From: Breviolum minutum Mf 1.05b.01
Lineage: Eukaryota > Sar > Dinophyceae > Suessiales > Symbiodiniaceae
Direction of reading: 5' to 3'
Length of the DNA stretch: 64,000 bases
NCBI GenBank assembly: GCA_000507305.1
Contig: DF240096.1
Span: 62,001 to 126,000, forward strand
Shown here: piece after piece, positions 47,990 to 60,053 of the stretch
How the letters are laid out: each line of letters begins with the position of its first letter
Position numbering within the stretch: the stretch's first letter is position 1
Position numbers and translations under genes: made by a program
The notes under the pieces: model-generated
Seen by the model: only the letters and a program-made list of their open reading frames with translations
Databases searched by the model: none
What the model was told of the DNA's origin: nothing

Positions 47990-48080
47990 GGTCGCCTATC
48001 GCCTTGGGTTACAGGCAGAGAAGACCATCCAAGCCTTGAAGGAGATGATCAATGACAAGCAGGTGGACGAAACTGCATGA
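47990..48080 (+). CDS. Orphan terminal exon
   Basis: After CCCAAG the frame reads VAYRLGLQAEKTIQALKEMI, then NDKQVDETA and TGA. It has a helical, charged composition typical of a protein C-terminus. It could be the 3' end of the gene holding the exons at 47150-47355, but no direct join can be shown. Family unknown. Confidence 0.35.
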
Positions 48081-49250
48081 CTGGGCAATGCTGGGCACCA
48101 TGCTGTACCAAATTGAATGCACCGCAAAGCTATTTTGAATTATATATGATATATGTTGCCCCTTGAAGATCTTGAAGTAACCTAAATATCACCTTGCATC
48201 GTATTGCATTTGACAAAATCCCCCCAAATCCATGGCGTGTTAAATGCTTGATTGATTCAATTGATGCTTCAATCAAAGAAAACCCATGAAAACCCTTTCA
48301 CCACGAATGTCACAGGTTGAGTTGATTCAGAGAAGGAAGGAGGTTCGTTTTCCGTTATCAATCAGGGTGATTCGGCCAAGATTTTCGCGTCTGAAGTAGT
48401 GACTTATCAGCTATCATGAGCTATCATTCTTCAAGACTTGTGCCTCAGATGATTGTTCAAGCAGATATTCCACCGCATGTCAATGTGTTCTCAACATGTC
48501 TGTTCCTTTGTTTTGTGTGCTAGGATTTCTGAACACACTGGCACCGCCTTGGCACTGAAACGCTGAAACTTCTTGCACAGCAAATGGGTGATTACTTGGT
48601 AACCCTTATCTTCTTTTTTGTTGATATTGAAATACGTATATTAAAGCTCTACAAAACTAATCAAAACTATATAAGGCCATGAACGAAGAAGCAGAGTCCT
48701 CAATCTACCAACAACCCTGAGCCATCGAATCCCTTGGCTTCTCTTGTGACCTTGCTTTGGGCGTAGAAAAATGATCCTAACAGCCACGGTGGGACAGGTC
48801 TCACGCTTGAGGCATGAGTCTGAATCATTGCAGGCGGATCGATCCAGGGATTCCAGAACACTTGAACCAGCAACAAAGACATGCTTCATTATCTTCATTC
48901 ATTTCAATTCCATGGGAATCCAGAAATTGACAAGTTTCAAAGCATGGAAAAACATGGAACAACCATGAAGAAGATACAAGAAGCAATGAAACTTTGTGAC
49001 ACGTCATTCTTGGCCATCACCATGTCATGCGCTCCTTTGGTGGTGCGGAAATCAGCGCATGCAGTTCTATTACTAACCCTAAGGTCAATAGTTTAATACA
49101 GTTTTTCATGTGTATTTTTTCTTTGTCACCGCCCTCCTCAATTCAGTTTTACAGGAGTCTCTACACAGTCTTGGCATTAAAGCGGGTGTTGGAGCATGCT
49201 GCGTCATGAATCCAACCGTTGTGAAACTTGCACTCGTGTTACCCCTGCAG

Positions 49251-50083
49251 CTCGAAAATGAGAAGCTGGAGTTGCAGCTGTCGCGGAGTTCTCTTCAGGG
49301 CAACTCGGTCAAAATGCACAAGCAATCCTGTGACGTCACTTCCGTTCTGTGATGAAGTTGTCATTCATGCAGTCGAAGACCATTCTGTGCGAAGGTTCAT
49401 TAAAACTTAAAACCGTACAATGCAGTATATAAATATATATAAATTGGGGGAAGTGAAAGGGAAGGCTAAGAACAAATTTATTGCACTGCAACGACTCTTT
49501 TGACTGCGAGAAGTTTCGCAGCAATCCTGGTTATCCTTGTTTCACTCCAGGGTGTATCGAACGTTTTAGCGAAGATTTTCTAGTCATAGGGTGTGGTTGC
49601 AGGCATGGGACATACAATCCATATAGCCTCAAAGGAGATGAGGAGGTGGATATGTATAAACACTGATCACAAGCTTACACCAAGTTCTCAATGGCTCGAC
49701 TGTATACTAATGTTACTAATGCCTTCTCGCAGTGAGGCCCCAATGCAGCTGACGCAGTTGAGGCTAGTCATGCCGCAAAAGTTCGGACAGTACCTGATTC
49801 CTGATGTAGAAATGCTGTCGCAGCCAGTTTCAAAGATGTTTCAAGTACATCGAAAGTACGATACTCCGATACACGGTATAAAGATGTAGGAAGCTTTACT
49901 CCCAATAGCTGAAAGCTAGCTGTTTAGATCTGACATGGCATGACTGCATGACTAGTCACCAAGTGCGTCGACATGCGTCGACACCTACCGCGCAAGGCGG
50001 CAAACTTACGGCGTCAGGCCCAAGACCTGTCGACGCACAAGGAGGCCTTCAAGCCAAGTCTCAACTGCATCACCCTTGCATTT
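49251..50083 (+). CDS. Anonymous exon candidates, partly coiled coil
   Basis: Exon 49251-about 49326 follows CCTGCAG and reads LENEKLELQLSRSSLQGNS, a heptad-like pattern. About 49738-49800 reads PNAADAVEASHAAKVRTVPD. About 49957-50083 reads MRRHLPRKAANLRRQAQDLS, basic and helical. All are on the + strand, with AT-rich spacing between. Not joined and not recognised. Confidence 0.25.
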
Positions 50084-50834
50084 TGATACATATATCATAT
50101 GATTATCATATGTACATCATTTGTAGTTGTAATGATGGCAGACTTCCCATTGTGTACAGTTGCCGGTAGCTAATATGAAAAACTCCAATTGAAGCAGAAG
50201 ATTCACCAAGCTTTGTGTGCTGAAGTCACTGTAAACGAAAGCAGCCTTCAGCGCCCTGCTGCAAGTGACCATTTGTGCTTTCTTCCAGTCCTGTTTCGGT
50301 GCGGTTGAAGTTGTTAAGTTATGATAGCCTATGACTATCTTTGACTAGTATGATTAGGGATGTTCTTAGACTTTTGTAGGACTGTGCCACTTGGGAATGT
50401 TGTAAATTCAGATTCTGCCCAAGCCGAAAAGCCATAGAAAAACCTCCCTCATTTGCTTCAAATAAGGTTTGACAGCCATTTTGTTTCTTTTCCTGGTGAA
50501 TGTTTTGATTGATTGCCGGTCTCACGTGACTTCTCAGCTTTGCCTTGTCAACTTATTGTCACTTCTTCAGCGAGGAGTTGATCATGATCATCACATATTT
50601 GACACAAATTCAAAGACCAGAACTATTTAGTGGATGAAAATTGATCATACAACTGACAGATTCAACAAGAAGCACTGACGACTGACTTCTCACACCAGGG
50701 CTTCCAAGCTTACACCAAATATTGATGCAAGTTAAACTTTGAATGATATATTCATATGGATTTAATTTTGCTGTGTGTTTGATGGATGATATGATGCGAA
50801 ATATATGAGCACTAACTATATAGAGATCCGGTCC

Positions 50835-51006
50835 ACGACCATTCCAATCGATTTCCTTTGAAGTAAGAATGAATTCCGGTTTGATGAATGTTTTTGGCCC
50901 TATCAGAGACAATCTCACTCAAGTGTTGGCCAGTTATCTTGACCATAAAGATGAAGTTCAATTTTGGATGCATAGAGACAACCTTAGCAACGATTTACTC
51001 TTGTGA
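50835..51006 (+). CDS. Terminal exon of an unrecognised gene
   Basis: An open frame to TGA at 51004-51006 reads MNSGLMNVFGPIRDNLTQVL, then ASYLDHKDEVQFWMHRDN and LSNDLLL. It is balanced and helical. Only 75 bp separates its stop from the next start codon on the same strand. Upstream exon limits are not resolved. Family unknown. Confidence 0.35.
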
Positions 51007-51080
51007 GCACACACTAGGCCACCGGAAGCATCATTTGCATTAACCAGTTGACTCGCTCCCAAACTGTTTTGCTGCCCTGC

Positions 51081-51450
51081 ATGCTGAACCGCCATGGCCC
51101 TCCGCAATACTCCTTGCTTTCAGACGAAGATGCTTCCTGCATGACCCTTGGTTTCCGCAAGTGGTTAGCACCCGTGGCTTTGTTGGTGTCAGCTCTTTTC
51201 TGTCAAAATGCAGGGCTGTACTCAGCCACCTGCGAGTATATGCAATGGGCTGATGCCGCAGAGGGCGATGCTGCTGGTGACAGCCCTGCACACGCCGTTT
51301 TGTCTTTAAGCGTTGGGACAGCAGCCTTGGATGACCCACTGCACCAACTGCTCAAAAGATCTCAACTGGCTGAGTCCTTGGAAGGCTTGAGTTGGGCTCC
51401 TGAAGTTTGGGTTGACTTGCTCACAGATTGTGTCACTCGTTCAATCGCAG
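51081..51450 (+). CDS. First exon of a predicted membrane protein
   Basis: ATG at 51081 opens a 370-nt exon ending at GTAATT. The N-terminus is MLNRHGPPQYSLLSDEDAS, then a hydrophobic segment (KWLAPVALLVSALFCQNAG, about residues 28-45) that could be a signal anchor, then an acidic Ala-rich part and a Leu-rich helix (LDDPLHQLLKRSQLAESLEG). Candidate later exons with hydrophobic parts: about 51597-51712 (EVIISLLIYLVRMN), about 53644-53800 (GVAICINLLNEVSKGIDEVR, then AILALTGLILCAILAA) and about 53901-54005 (LPRQMLSKHLYQLFPHDMF). Together these suggest a multi-pass membrane protein. No family recognised. Confidence 0.5.
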
Positions 51451-52208
51451 GTAATTGATCATACATAATTGCACAATATTGCACATGTATTCTTAAAGTG
51501 CTGGAAGACTTCAAGATTCCATAGTTTTGATCTTACTCCAAAAGCATCAAAGTCTGGGGATGATGGGACTTTGCTTCTACGCTTTGTGAAGCCGAGGTGA
51601 TCATCTCTCTTCTCATTTACTTGGTGCGTATGAATGATTTGGGAACATGGACACACTTGGCGCTATCTGCGACCGTGCTTGCCATGCTAAAAGGCCTGGA
51701 TAAAAGCAAGGGATTCATGTGGAAGTTTTTGAATTTCAGAATGGTTTATCTTTGTGACATCTTTCACTCGTGCGATCTAGTGTGGCATTAATCATCATGA
51801 TTATATAATCAACATTGAAATACATTTCAGTCGTTTGCATTGTGTGTTTCAATTCTTTGTCATTCCTTTTTCATATCACCACATCTAGCCTCTAAGCAGA
51901 CAGGTCTTCTAGCTTGGTCGACAGTATTGCCAGATGCCACTGGTTGGATGGGTTGCCAACGACGCCTGGGACCTCATGGCCTGATGTACTTCCGCAAACA
52001 GAACAGTTATGCAGCTGCACCGAGAAAAATGCACCACAATCAGATGTGTTCAGCAATGAATAGAGGAAGGGATGCTGTATATATGGATGTAAAGGCTGTA
52101 AAGACATGTAATTATTAATTACTATCTAACCACTATAGACATCTATAGACTGTATGTACTGCGTATGTATACATATTAATATATACATATACTTATGCGG
52201 CGAGGTAT

Positions 52209-52293
52209 ATATCACGAAAGCTGGGATGTCCCAGCTGGAGTTTTCTCTGCTTTAGCAGACATATTGAGGGCCGAGGTTGGCCCAATATTTGAT
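52209..52293. repeat. Dispersed repeat with perfect hairpin, copy 1
   Basis: A 43-bp core at 52209-52251 is matched at 60880-60922 with one difference, and similarity continues through GAGGTTGG. It contains the palindrome AGCTGGGATGTCCCAGCT (52219-52236; 8-bp arms, 2-nt loop). It is followed by a TC-rich tract at about 52378-52510. Confidence 0.75.
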
Positions 52294-52377
52294 TTCGTAT
52301 ATTTCGTCAAATCTTTTTGGGGGGTGGGGTCTTAGGGTACCCTTAAGGGTCCATTATAGGGGTTCGTTAGGGGTTCG

Positions 52378-52510
52378 ATTCATCCTCCTGATCCTCATCA
52401 TCCTCACATCTTCATCAGCTTCATCAGCCTCGCATCCTCATCCTGCTGGTCATTCCCATTCTCATCAGCATCCTCATTCCTGCAGTGCTGTATCCTCCTC
52501 CAGCACATCA
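52378..52510. repeat. TCCTCATCA-type pyrimidine-rich tract
   Basis: Irregular TCATCC/TCCTCA units on the + strand, immediately downstream of the hairpin repeat. The 102-codon frame across it is low-complexity Ser/His and is not considered coding. Confidence 0.7.
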
Positions 52511-54323
52511 TCTTCATCGCCATTCTTTTTCAACAAAAGTAAGCTTCATCTTCGCAGTGCGCGCGCGCATCACCAGAGTTCATAATCGTTTGGCCTATTC
52601 TTGCAAGAACCTCTTAAACATTTCGACAATTTCCTAACATAAAAATGAACAAGACCTCGTACAAGACGTACAGCTTTCGTCCAGCCCCTGCACACAAGTA
52701 TATATTACAATATATAATATATTATATTATATAGTGTGGATTATTGTGGGAGGTTTCCAAAAGTAGACCACGCGACCACCAAGATGCTAAGATGCTACAT
52801 GTAACGCTCATTTGCCTTCAGCAATGACCATTCACCCTCACCAAAGACGGTTCGATAGAGGCTTCGGATCACAAGAGAAAATCTGTACCTTCACGGCATT
52901 TCATATGCACAAGAGAAGATCACTAGGGATTTCTTATGATTTCTTCATCTTCATGGTATTTCATCACGTACAGTGTCACCAAGCAGGCATTGATTTGATC
53001 ATCCACTCCCGTGTCCTCCCGGCAGCCATATTTCTCTTTGCCAAGATGTAAGCGCCCCTCCATGTGTCTCAGGTGAGGGCCTGGGGATATTTACTTCAAT
53101 GGTTGATATTTGTTTGCTCACGGTGCAAAGTCTCTGGCGACTCCGACTGTTTGGCAGATATTTTGTCGATGGAAGTATTCAATGTCATTCTTGCTTTTGT
53201 TCATTTTTGTTCTGAATGTTCGTCAGTTTGCTCAAGCTCTTGCTGTGTTCCCTCCAGTTCGAGAGAGAACATGTACATACGTAAAACTGCTATCTATATG
53301 TATATATCATCATTAGACACATGCTACTATGTTCTCCGTTGAGATTGGATTTTCTACCACTTTGACTTTGCACAACAATAATCCAGATCGAAGAGGTTGC
53401 TTGGTCGAGCAGCTCCACAGCAGCTGTGTGCTGATACACTGTTTTGCTGTTCGACAAGTACCACAGTGCTGGTATGTTTGGGTGCCTATGATACAGTTTC
53501 TTGCCTAGGCCTCTAAGCTGTGCCGGTGATTCCAACGCGTTCTGATTTACTTTGCAGCTCGCAATATTGAGGTAAGTAAAAAAGTTGTTACAGAGATCGA
53601 CTTGGTTTGGATATAGCTATATATGAAGAAATGAAAATACATGTATTCAGGAGTGGCCATTTGCATCAATTTGCTCAACGAGGTTTCCAAAGGAATCGAT
53701 GAAGTAAGACGAGAGCGGCGATCTGCAATACTTGCCTTGACTGGCCTTATTCTTTGTGCAATTCTGGCAGCTGACGTTACCTTGGCAGTAGGACGGGTGC
53801 AGACGGACAGTCTGTGTTCTTGTTCGGTCCTTAACTCTGACTTTTTTTCGCTTGAAACTCTGGCAAAATTGGAATGTCATTGGAACTTGAGCATCAATGC
53901 AGGTTTTAGTTTCCCGTCTTCCTCGGCAAATGCTGTCTAAACACCTGTATCAGCTCTTTCCTCATGACATGTTCACGAACCCCAAGTTGGAAATCGATCG
54001 GAGTTCATCCAGGAAGTAAACTTCACTACAGCATTGATGTGCTCATGGCCATCCCCTTAACCTTCTTGGTCTATGGCAATCCTGCAATTGCTATGTGCGC
54101 CAGCGAGTGGGCAGGGAATCTGCATGAAAGCAGCGAAGCTGCGTCCCGACACAAAGTAGAACCGGACCTGGGCGTAGTGGCTGTTGAACCATGCTGCTTC
54201 CCCTTTGGTTACTTGTCAAGCAGAAGAGTCATTTTTAAGACTGCGACAAGCAAGCCCATAACAGTAGTTCATTTACGTCTTGGCAAAATATAAGGTTTTA
54301 AGTTTAAAGTCTTAAATTTGCAG

Positions 54324-57198
54324 AAAAAGCAAGGCAGAATGGCTGGAAAGTACTTCTTGCAACAGCGTGAAATGTCTGTGGAAGCTCAGCGCTATCAATG
54401 GACTGAAGACCACCAGCGCAACTTCCGGCAGAAGAAGGTGGAGATGACTGGCAAATTAGAGGTGAGGCCCAGTCCTCCCAAGATTGCAACATGTCCAACT
54501 AATTAGAAAGCTATTGCTCTTTGTAGACATGTAGGCCTTTGGAGCAAGTCTTTGTGGTAATAGCTTGTTGCCGACCCTATCCTCGGTAAAAGCACAACGG
54601 CGTCCTTTTGAAGTATGTGTTCACCCAATTCCTTAGGCAAAAATTCAGTCTAAGCACATAAAAAACGCGACCTGGCCAGAAGGATGCGGCCAGCGAAACG
54701 AGAAAACCAGAAAACGAGAAAACCAGAAAACCAGAAAACCAGAAAACGGGCTTTTGGCCGTTTTCGCGTTTTCGCGTTTCGCGTTGTTCCCACCTCCGCG
54801 CGTCTTTGATTGCTAGCTTGATTGACTGTAACATGTTACTTGATGCAAACACGGCTTTCCTGCTTTCGCCGCTTTCGGGTTTACGCGTTTTCGCAGTTTT
54901 CGGGTTTTCGCCGTTTTCGGGTTTTCGCCGTTTTCGCGTTTTCGCCGTTTTCGCCGTTTTCGGGTTTTCGCGTTTTTGCGTTTTCGTGCTTCGGTACATA
55001 ACTTACACATGCCCAAATTTAAGCTTTGACAACGTGTTCATAGTGCTACGCAATGGACTGCTTCGGTACATACTTTACACATGCCCAAAGGTGTGACAAC
55101 CTTCGTGTTCGAAGTGCAGTGCTACGGAATGGGCTGCTTCGGTACATACTTTACACATGCCCAAAGGTGTGATAACCTTCGTGTTCAAAGTGCTGCAGAA
55201 AGGACTGCTTCGGTACATATTTTANTGTGATAACGTTTGTGTTCATAATGCTACGCAACACATGCCCAAATTTAAGCTGTGATAACGTGTTCAAAGTGCT
55301 ACGGAATGGGGCGGCTTCGGTACATACTTCACACATGCCCAAAGGTGGGAAAACCTTCGTGTTCAAACTGCTACGCAATGGACTGCTTCGGTACATACTT
55401 TACACATGCCCGAAGCATCCCAAAGCTGTGATATCCTTTGTGTTCAAAGTGCTACGGAATGGACTGCTTCGGTACATAACTTACACGTGCCCAAAGCTGT
55501 GATAACGTTCGTGTTCAAAGTGCTACGGAATGGACTGCTTCGGTAGATACTTTACATATGTCCAAAGCTGTGATAACCTTCGTGTTCAAAGTGCTGCGGA
55601 ATGGACTGCTTCGGTGCAAAACTAGACAACTTGAAAACGAGAACACTTTTTGCTGTTTTCGAGTTTTCGCGTTTCCATCTTTTTGTGTTTTTCCCATCTC
55701 CGTGCGTCTTTGATTGCTAGTGCGATAATTGATTGTAGTGTTTTTTTGCTTTCTGCAAAAACGGCTTTCCTGCTTTGCGCGTTTTCGCGTTTTTGCCGTT
55801 TTCGCCGTTTTCGCGTTTTCGTTTTTTCCCGTTTTCGTGCTTGGCGTTTCCGCCGTTTTCGCCGTTTTCGGGTTTTCGCGTTTTCGTGTTCCGCCGGCGG
55901 CATCCCCGCGGCCGGGACACAGATTTCGTGTGCACAGCTACAGTGCCCTTCACATCTTTCCACAACCATGAACAATACATTTATGACAATTGCAAGTTAT
56001 AGATATTGGACATAAACGATTCTGGTGAAAGCAATTCATGAATATATATAATTATACAATGTATTATTATGTATTATTTGAACATTGATATGATATAGTA
56101 GTATAGTATGGTTGTTTTTATTATTATAGATGGTACCGAAAGTGAAGTATAATACCGGGTATTTTATATTGATATGATAAAATTGGTTTCCATCTTTGGA
56201 AGATAATGCGTAAATCAACAGCAGCACAGGCGATGCAGCTGCGTTGTAACACCTTGGTAGACTCTTTGCAAGCACAGAAAGATGCAGCCCAGCGGCTGGT
56301 GATTGAGCGACAACAGGAGCTGTGGCCAGGGAGTTTACATCATTCACTTCATTGATTTGCTTTGTCAAAATAGATCACTAGTGGGATGTCAATCCTGTGA
56401 AGCTTGTGAAATCGTTGCATTCGGTACTCCATGAACAATGCACCAGTGTGATTGTCTTTGAATTGCACCTGGAGAATCTATATAGCTATGAGATATGATG
56501 AGATCCCCGTTCATGTTGTAAGACTTGGGTCGCGAACTGATTGCCCCACTTTTGTTTGAAGCACCATCCAAGATTCATGGAGTTTCCTATGATTCTTCCT
56601 ATGTTTTCCTGTCCAGGAAGGGCCGAAGGGCCTTAAAGGGATCAGTCATCAAGTGAACCTTTGCTAGGAGCTCAACAAAAAGTTAGAAGAAGCAGCGGCT
56701 CAGCAGGAGTAGCTGGATCGGGGGCCATGGCGTGATGCGAGGTCATGGGACCAAGAAAAGCGGTTTCATGTAACAAGGTCAAAATCAAAGCACTAGAATG
56801 ACCTGCGAAGTGTAGCACGTGCGGAGGACACATCATGTTCTGTTACTATGCTGTTAGATTGGCCATCATGGCCCATAGAAGTTGTACGTTGACAAAACTT
56901 TGATGAATACACGCGCATTGGAACTAAGTTATGACTATATTCTAAGTATGAAAGCGAGAGGAAGCAGTCAAAGCAAGAAAGAAACCAAGAATGAAACTCG
57001 GATTCGTATTTTAACCGCGTAGTCCACCCCTCTAGCATCAGTGTGTATCATCTACTACTGTAGCTATTTTCATGCTTGCATATACGTACTTGTGACAAGC
57101 TGAAACTGCTCCAGGATCAGCAAATTTCAGATTGGAAAGAACGTTTAAACAAGGAACTGAAGGCCAGGGCTTCGACGTCAAAAACCAACAAAGCTGTT
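54324..57198 (+). CDS. Coiled-coil protein, multi-exon, interrupted by a repeat block
   Basis: Exon 54324-54461 (whole codons, TTTGCAG acceptor, GTGAGG donor) reads GKYFLQQREMSVEAQRYQWT, then EDHQRNFRQKKVEMTGKLE. Exon about 56203-56334 reads MRKSTAAQAMQL, then LVDSLQAQKDAAQRLVIER. Exon 56668-56706 reads ELNKKLEEAAAQQ and, through a GA donor, joins in phase 0 to 57115-about 57198 (DQQISDWKERLNKELKARAS). The product is a long charged helix with heptad-like spacing. The intron between 54461 and 56203 holds the tandem-repeat block. Both ends of the gene are unknown; it may continue the membrane protein starting at 51081. No enzymatic motif seen. Confidence 0.5.
54755..54987. repeat. GTTTTCG-rich segment, left copy of a direct duplication
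   Basis: Many CCGTTTTCG/GGGTTTTCG units. The segment includes the unique landmarks CGTCTTTGATTGCTAG and ACGGCTTTCCTGCTTT, which recur in the same order at 55650-55890. Just upstream (54697-54750) lies a purine-rich GAAAACCA repeat, roughly the complement of the GTTTTC units. Confidence 0.8.
54988..55620. repeat. Tandem array of about 75-bp units
   Basis: About nine copies, each marked by CTGCTTCGGTACATACTTTA followed by CACATGCCCAAAG and by GTGTTCAAAGTGCTACG. Spacing is mostly 70-79 bp, with one copy disturbed around an unresolved base (N) at 55225. Both strands show long open frames, but only because the unit length preserves frame. Confidence 0.9.
55650..55890. repeat. GTTTTCG-rich segment, right copy of the direct duplication
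   Basis: Shares with 54755-54987 the GTTTTCG units and the landmarks CGTCTTTGATTGCTAG and ACGGCTTTCCTGCTTT. The two copies flank the tandem array in direct orientation. Confidence 0.8.
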
Positions 57199-58237
57199 GC
57201 AATGCATGAGCGCTCAGTCTATTTCGTTTCTTGTGCAGTTGTCTCTACTCTACGGTCTCAACCTCCACCAATGTGACACTGAATTGAATGATGCTACATC
57301 TCTGAATTAATCAACCAGTGGAAATTGGGTATTAGCTGGTAATAGTGAAGTGATACCGTAGTAATTAGTAAAGTAACACTTCCCAAACTATATCCTGCAA
57401 GCGCTGAAGGCCTTGGAAACTCTGAAGGCTGCGAGAAAAGACACAGGAACCTGAGCAGAGAGGAAAGATAAACCAGGCGCAAGCTGAGTTCACAAGATCT
57501 GTAGGCAAGATTAGTGATACACACCTGCTCACAAAAAATCATAGAATGCACGTGCATGAGAACAGTGCGGTACTTTATGCATGGTTCCTGGAAAAGTTGG
57601 GAAGCTGAGGCTTTACTGGCATGCTGGAGTGCTAGTGAATATTGATGAATATGAATATAATTTCCCCGCAACTCATGATTTGGCCGCCACCAACAGTTTA
57701 CTAGGCGTGTTTGGCGCAACTACGAAGGGTGACCTGATCGGCTGCGAGATATGGCATATGGAGCTGTGAAGATGCCGTTGGCAAGTCAGTCAGGGGATAT
57801 TAATTTGAATTTATTTGATATTTGTCCAAAGAAAGTGAATATTCATGATTTTGCTGGACTTTGCGTTTGCATGCTTTTGAATGTATATCGCAAGTCGCAA
57901 GGGTGCTAGGCAAAACAAGACCGAATCACAGACATTGATCGCTTCTGAAGCTTTGCTCAGCTCCACCCAGCCATTGCAAAAGATGTGTCATGCCGCCACT
58001 TCAAAAAGGCCAAACATGGCATGTCTCTCTCCTTCTTCACTTTTTGGCCTGCTAAGCAGTTTATGATGACACCTAGCATGATCATGTGTGATGTATGCAT
58101 AGATGTATTATGCTATGCTCCCTTCTACTGTTCCTTCAAGCTACTGTATACTGAGACTTGCATGACATAGAGAAGTAATGGCGTGTAATGGCAAGAACTC
58201 TTCATGATTTTCAGAAGCAGTCCATGTCATTCAGCAC

Positions 58238-58768
58238 TTGGATGTGATTGGCCAACATGAGCTTCTTGCAACCGAAGGCCCTGCAACTCATCTTGCGGGA
58301 CTTCTACCGTGCCATGGGTCAGGACGGGAAAAGAGTCGTTGCCGCTTCCCCTTGGGCCAATATGGCCAGTCGTTGGCAAATCCAAAACAGTTCCACGCTG
58401 GTGCCATGTGCTACCCCGTCGATCTCGGTCGATCCCGGTCGTACGAAAGTGCCGAGGAGTCACCTTCACTGATGTGGGGCCACCTGATCAGAGAAATCTG
58501 GGTGATGTTGAGATCTTTGATCTTCCAAGTTTGGCCTCAGATGGCTTCAGCCTTCATGCATCTTCATGCACTCTTCATGCTTTTAATTTTTAATGGTTGA
58601 TGCGGAGTGGATTATGGATGTTATGGTGGTCATGTCATTTCTTTTGGTGTTTGCAATCCCACCGCATTGGAAGTTGAAGAACGGGTTGAGGTCCAATCCC
58701 AGTTGCCAATTTTTGTGCCAACTGTGCTGCACTTTGCACCAATTTTGACCAGCCATTTCTCATCCTAG
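58238..58768 (+). CDS. Unassigned exon candidates
   Basis: About 58436-58545 reads RGVTFTDVGPPDQRNLGDVE, then IFDLPSLASDG. Upstream from about 58240 all three frames are open and GC-rich, so the frame there is undecided. About 58652-58768 reads CNPTALEVEERVEVQSQLPI, then a hydrophobic run to TAG. Likely exons of one or two genes; no family recognised. Confidence 0.3.
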
Positions 58769-59446
58769 GGCAATAGTCAGCAAACATGCTGCCACACAGC
58801 TTGGACCTCAGATTGGAGCGTGCCCGCAAATGGAACCTCGGTGTTCAGGGCTTTGAAGCGTTTATGTCAATTTGAAGGCATTGTGGTGGAATGATGTGGA
58901 ATGATTTGACTCTGATGATTGTTGATTGTTGAAACCAAGGAGAAAAGTCATTGAACCAGATCAGGCCTTTCTCGTTGATGGTGGGTGTTGTGAAGGTGTC
59001 GGTTGCAAAGGTACCATGGTACGGAACCAGTTGTTACTTCATGGCGACCCTATGGAAAAAACAAGGGAAACCGCAAACTGATGGACATGGAATGTGGTTT
59101 TCGTGTTTTCGTTTGTTTTCCAGTTTTTGTTTTGGAGTTTTTGTGCGCCCAAGCGAGTCAGGGGCTCAAGTCAGGGAGGCTGATGCGATCACGCAACAAG
59201 ATCAACAAGTTTCGTAGCTCCAGAGGGCGTGACACATAGCCTGAAACGATCTGAAACGTTGAATGTTGCAAAAAACATGCAAAGCAAATCAAAGCAAGAA
59301 AAACAAATTTCATTCATGTATGATTATCAAGAGAAGCCTTGTGGATCAGAGTAATCATAGCAGGGTCACTTCCAAATGATATACGTAATGTATGATGCAT
59401 ATATTATTGTGAAGATGAGATGGGTTTGACGAAGGCACATCATGTC

Positions 59447-60053
59447 ATGGCAGAACTCGGTAAGTGCCTATATATCCATTTACATCCCAAGGAAACTCTT
59501 ACTAATTATGAGATCCCCAGGCTTAAGCAACACTGTTGACGCAACATCCACCCGAATTGCCTTGGATCTGTTTGAGATTAAGCGATGCCTCGTGCACGAA
59601 GGTGCGTCCATGGCGCTATTGCACTCGGATTTCTTTCGTTTTGAATTGTTGTGAGATTGGCAAACACCCTGATTCTTGTTGGTCTCTCTCACTTGAAACT
59701 CGACTTTGCTGGAATTGGCATGATGAGTCCCACATAACGGAGCTGGGAATGATCATCAATCCCCATTCGAGCTGGGCATGACTTGAATGTTGGTGAAAGT
59801 GAGAACATGCATTGTGAAAGAGAAGCTGTTGGACACGAGCTTCAAGCAGTTTGGTAGTGGACAGGTCCATTCGCAATGGAGCAGTGCTTTTGGCTGCAGC
59901 TGCAGGCAGGGAGACTTTTTGCCCAAAAGGGATGCTGTGGTTTTTGTTGATATTTTTCCATTTTTTCCAGGAGGCGCTTCTAGCTGTTCCCAGCAACCAT
60001 TTCGCGGCAGGCTTGCAGGCGCTGCATTGGTCCTTTGCCTCACCTTCAGGTGC
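59447..60053 (+). CDS. New gene start: two joined exons plus a candidate third
   Basis: A 13-nt first exon at 59447-59459 (ATG GCA GAA CTC G) ends at the consensus donor GTAAGT. Exon 59521-59601 follows CCCCAG in matching phase and reads GLSNTVDATSTRIALDLFEI, then KRCLVHEG, ending at GTGCGT. Downstream, about 59970-60053 after TTCCAG reads LLAVPSNHFAAGLQALHWSF and also ends at GTGCGT. The N-terminus is soluble and uncharged at first. Family unknown. Such a tiny first exon is unusual, but the donor, acceptor and phase all agree. Confidence 0.5.

Noticed and set aside
54577-55971. Several long open frames on both strands (140, 117, 99, 96 and 91 codons)
   Set aside because: All fall in the tandem array and GTTTTCG-rich segments. 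The proteins are short repeats (RKRRKRENGENP or RFRVFAVFAVF types) that follow directly from the DNA repeat.
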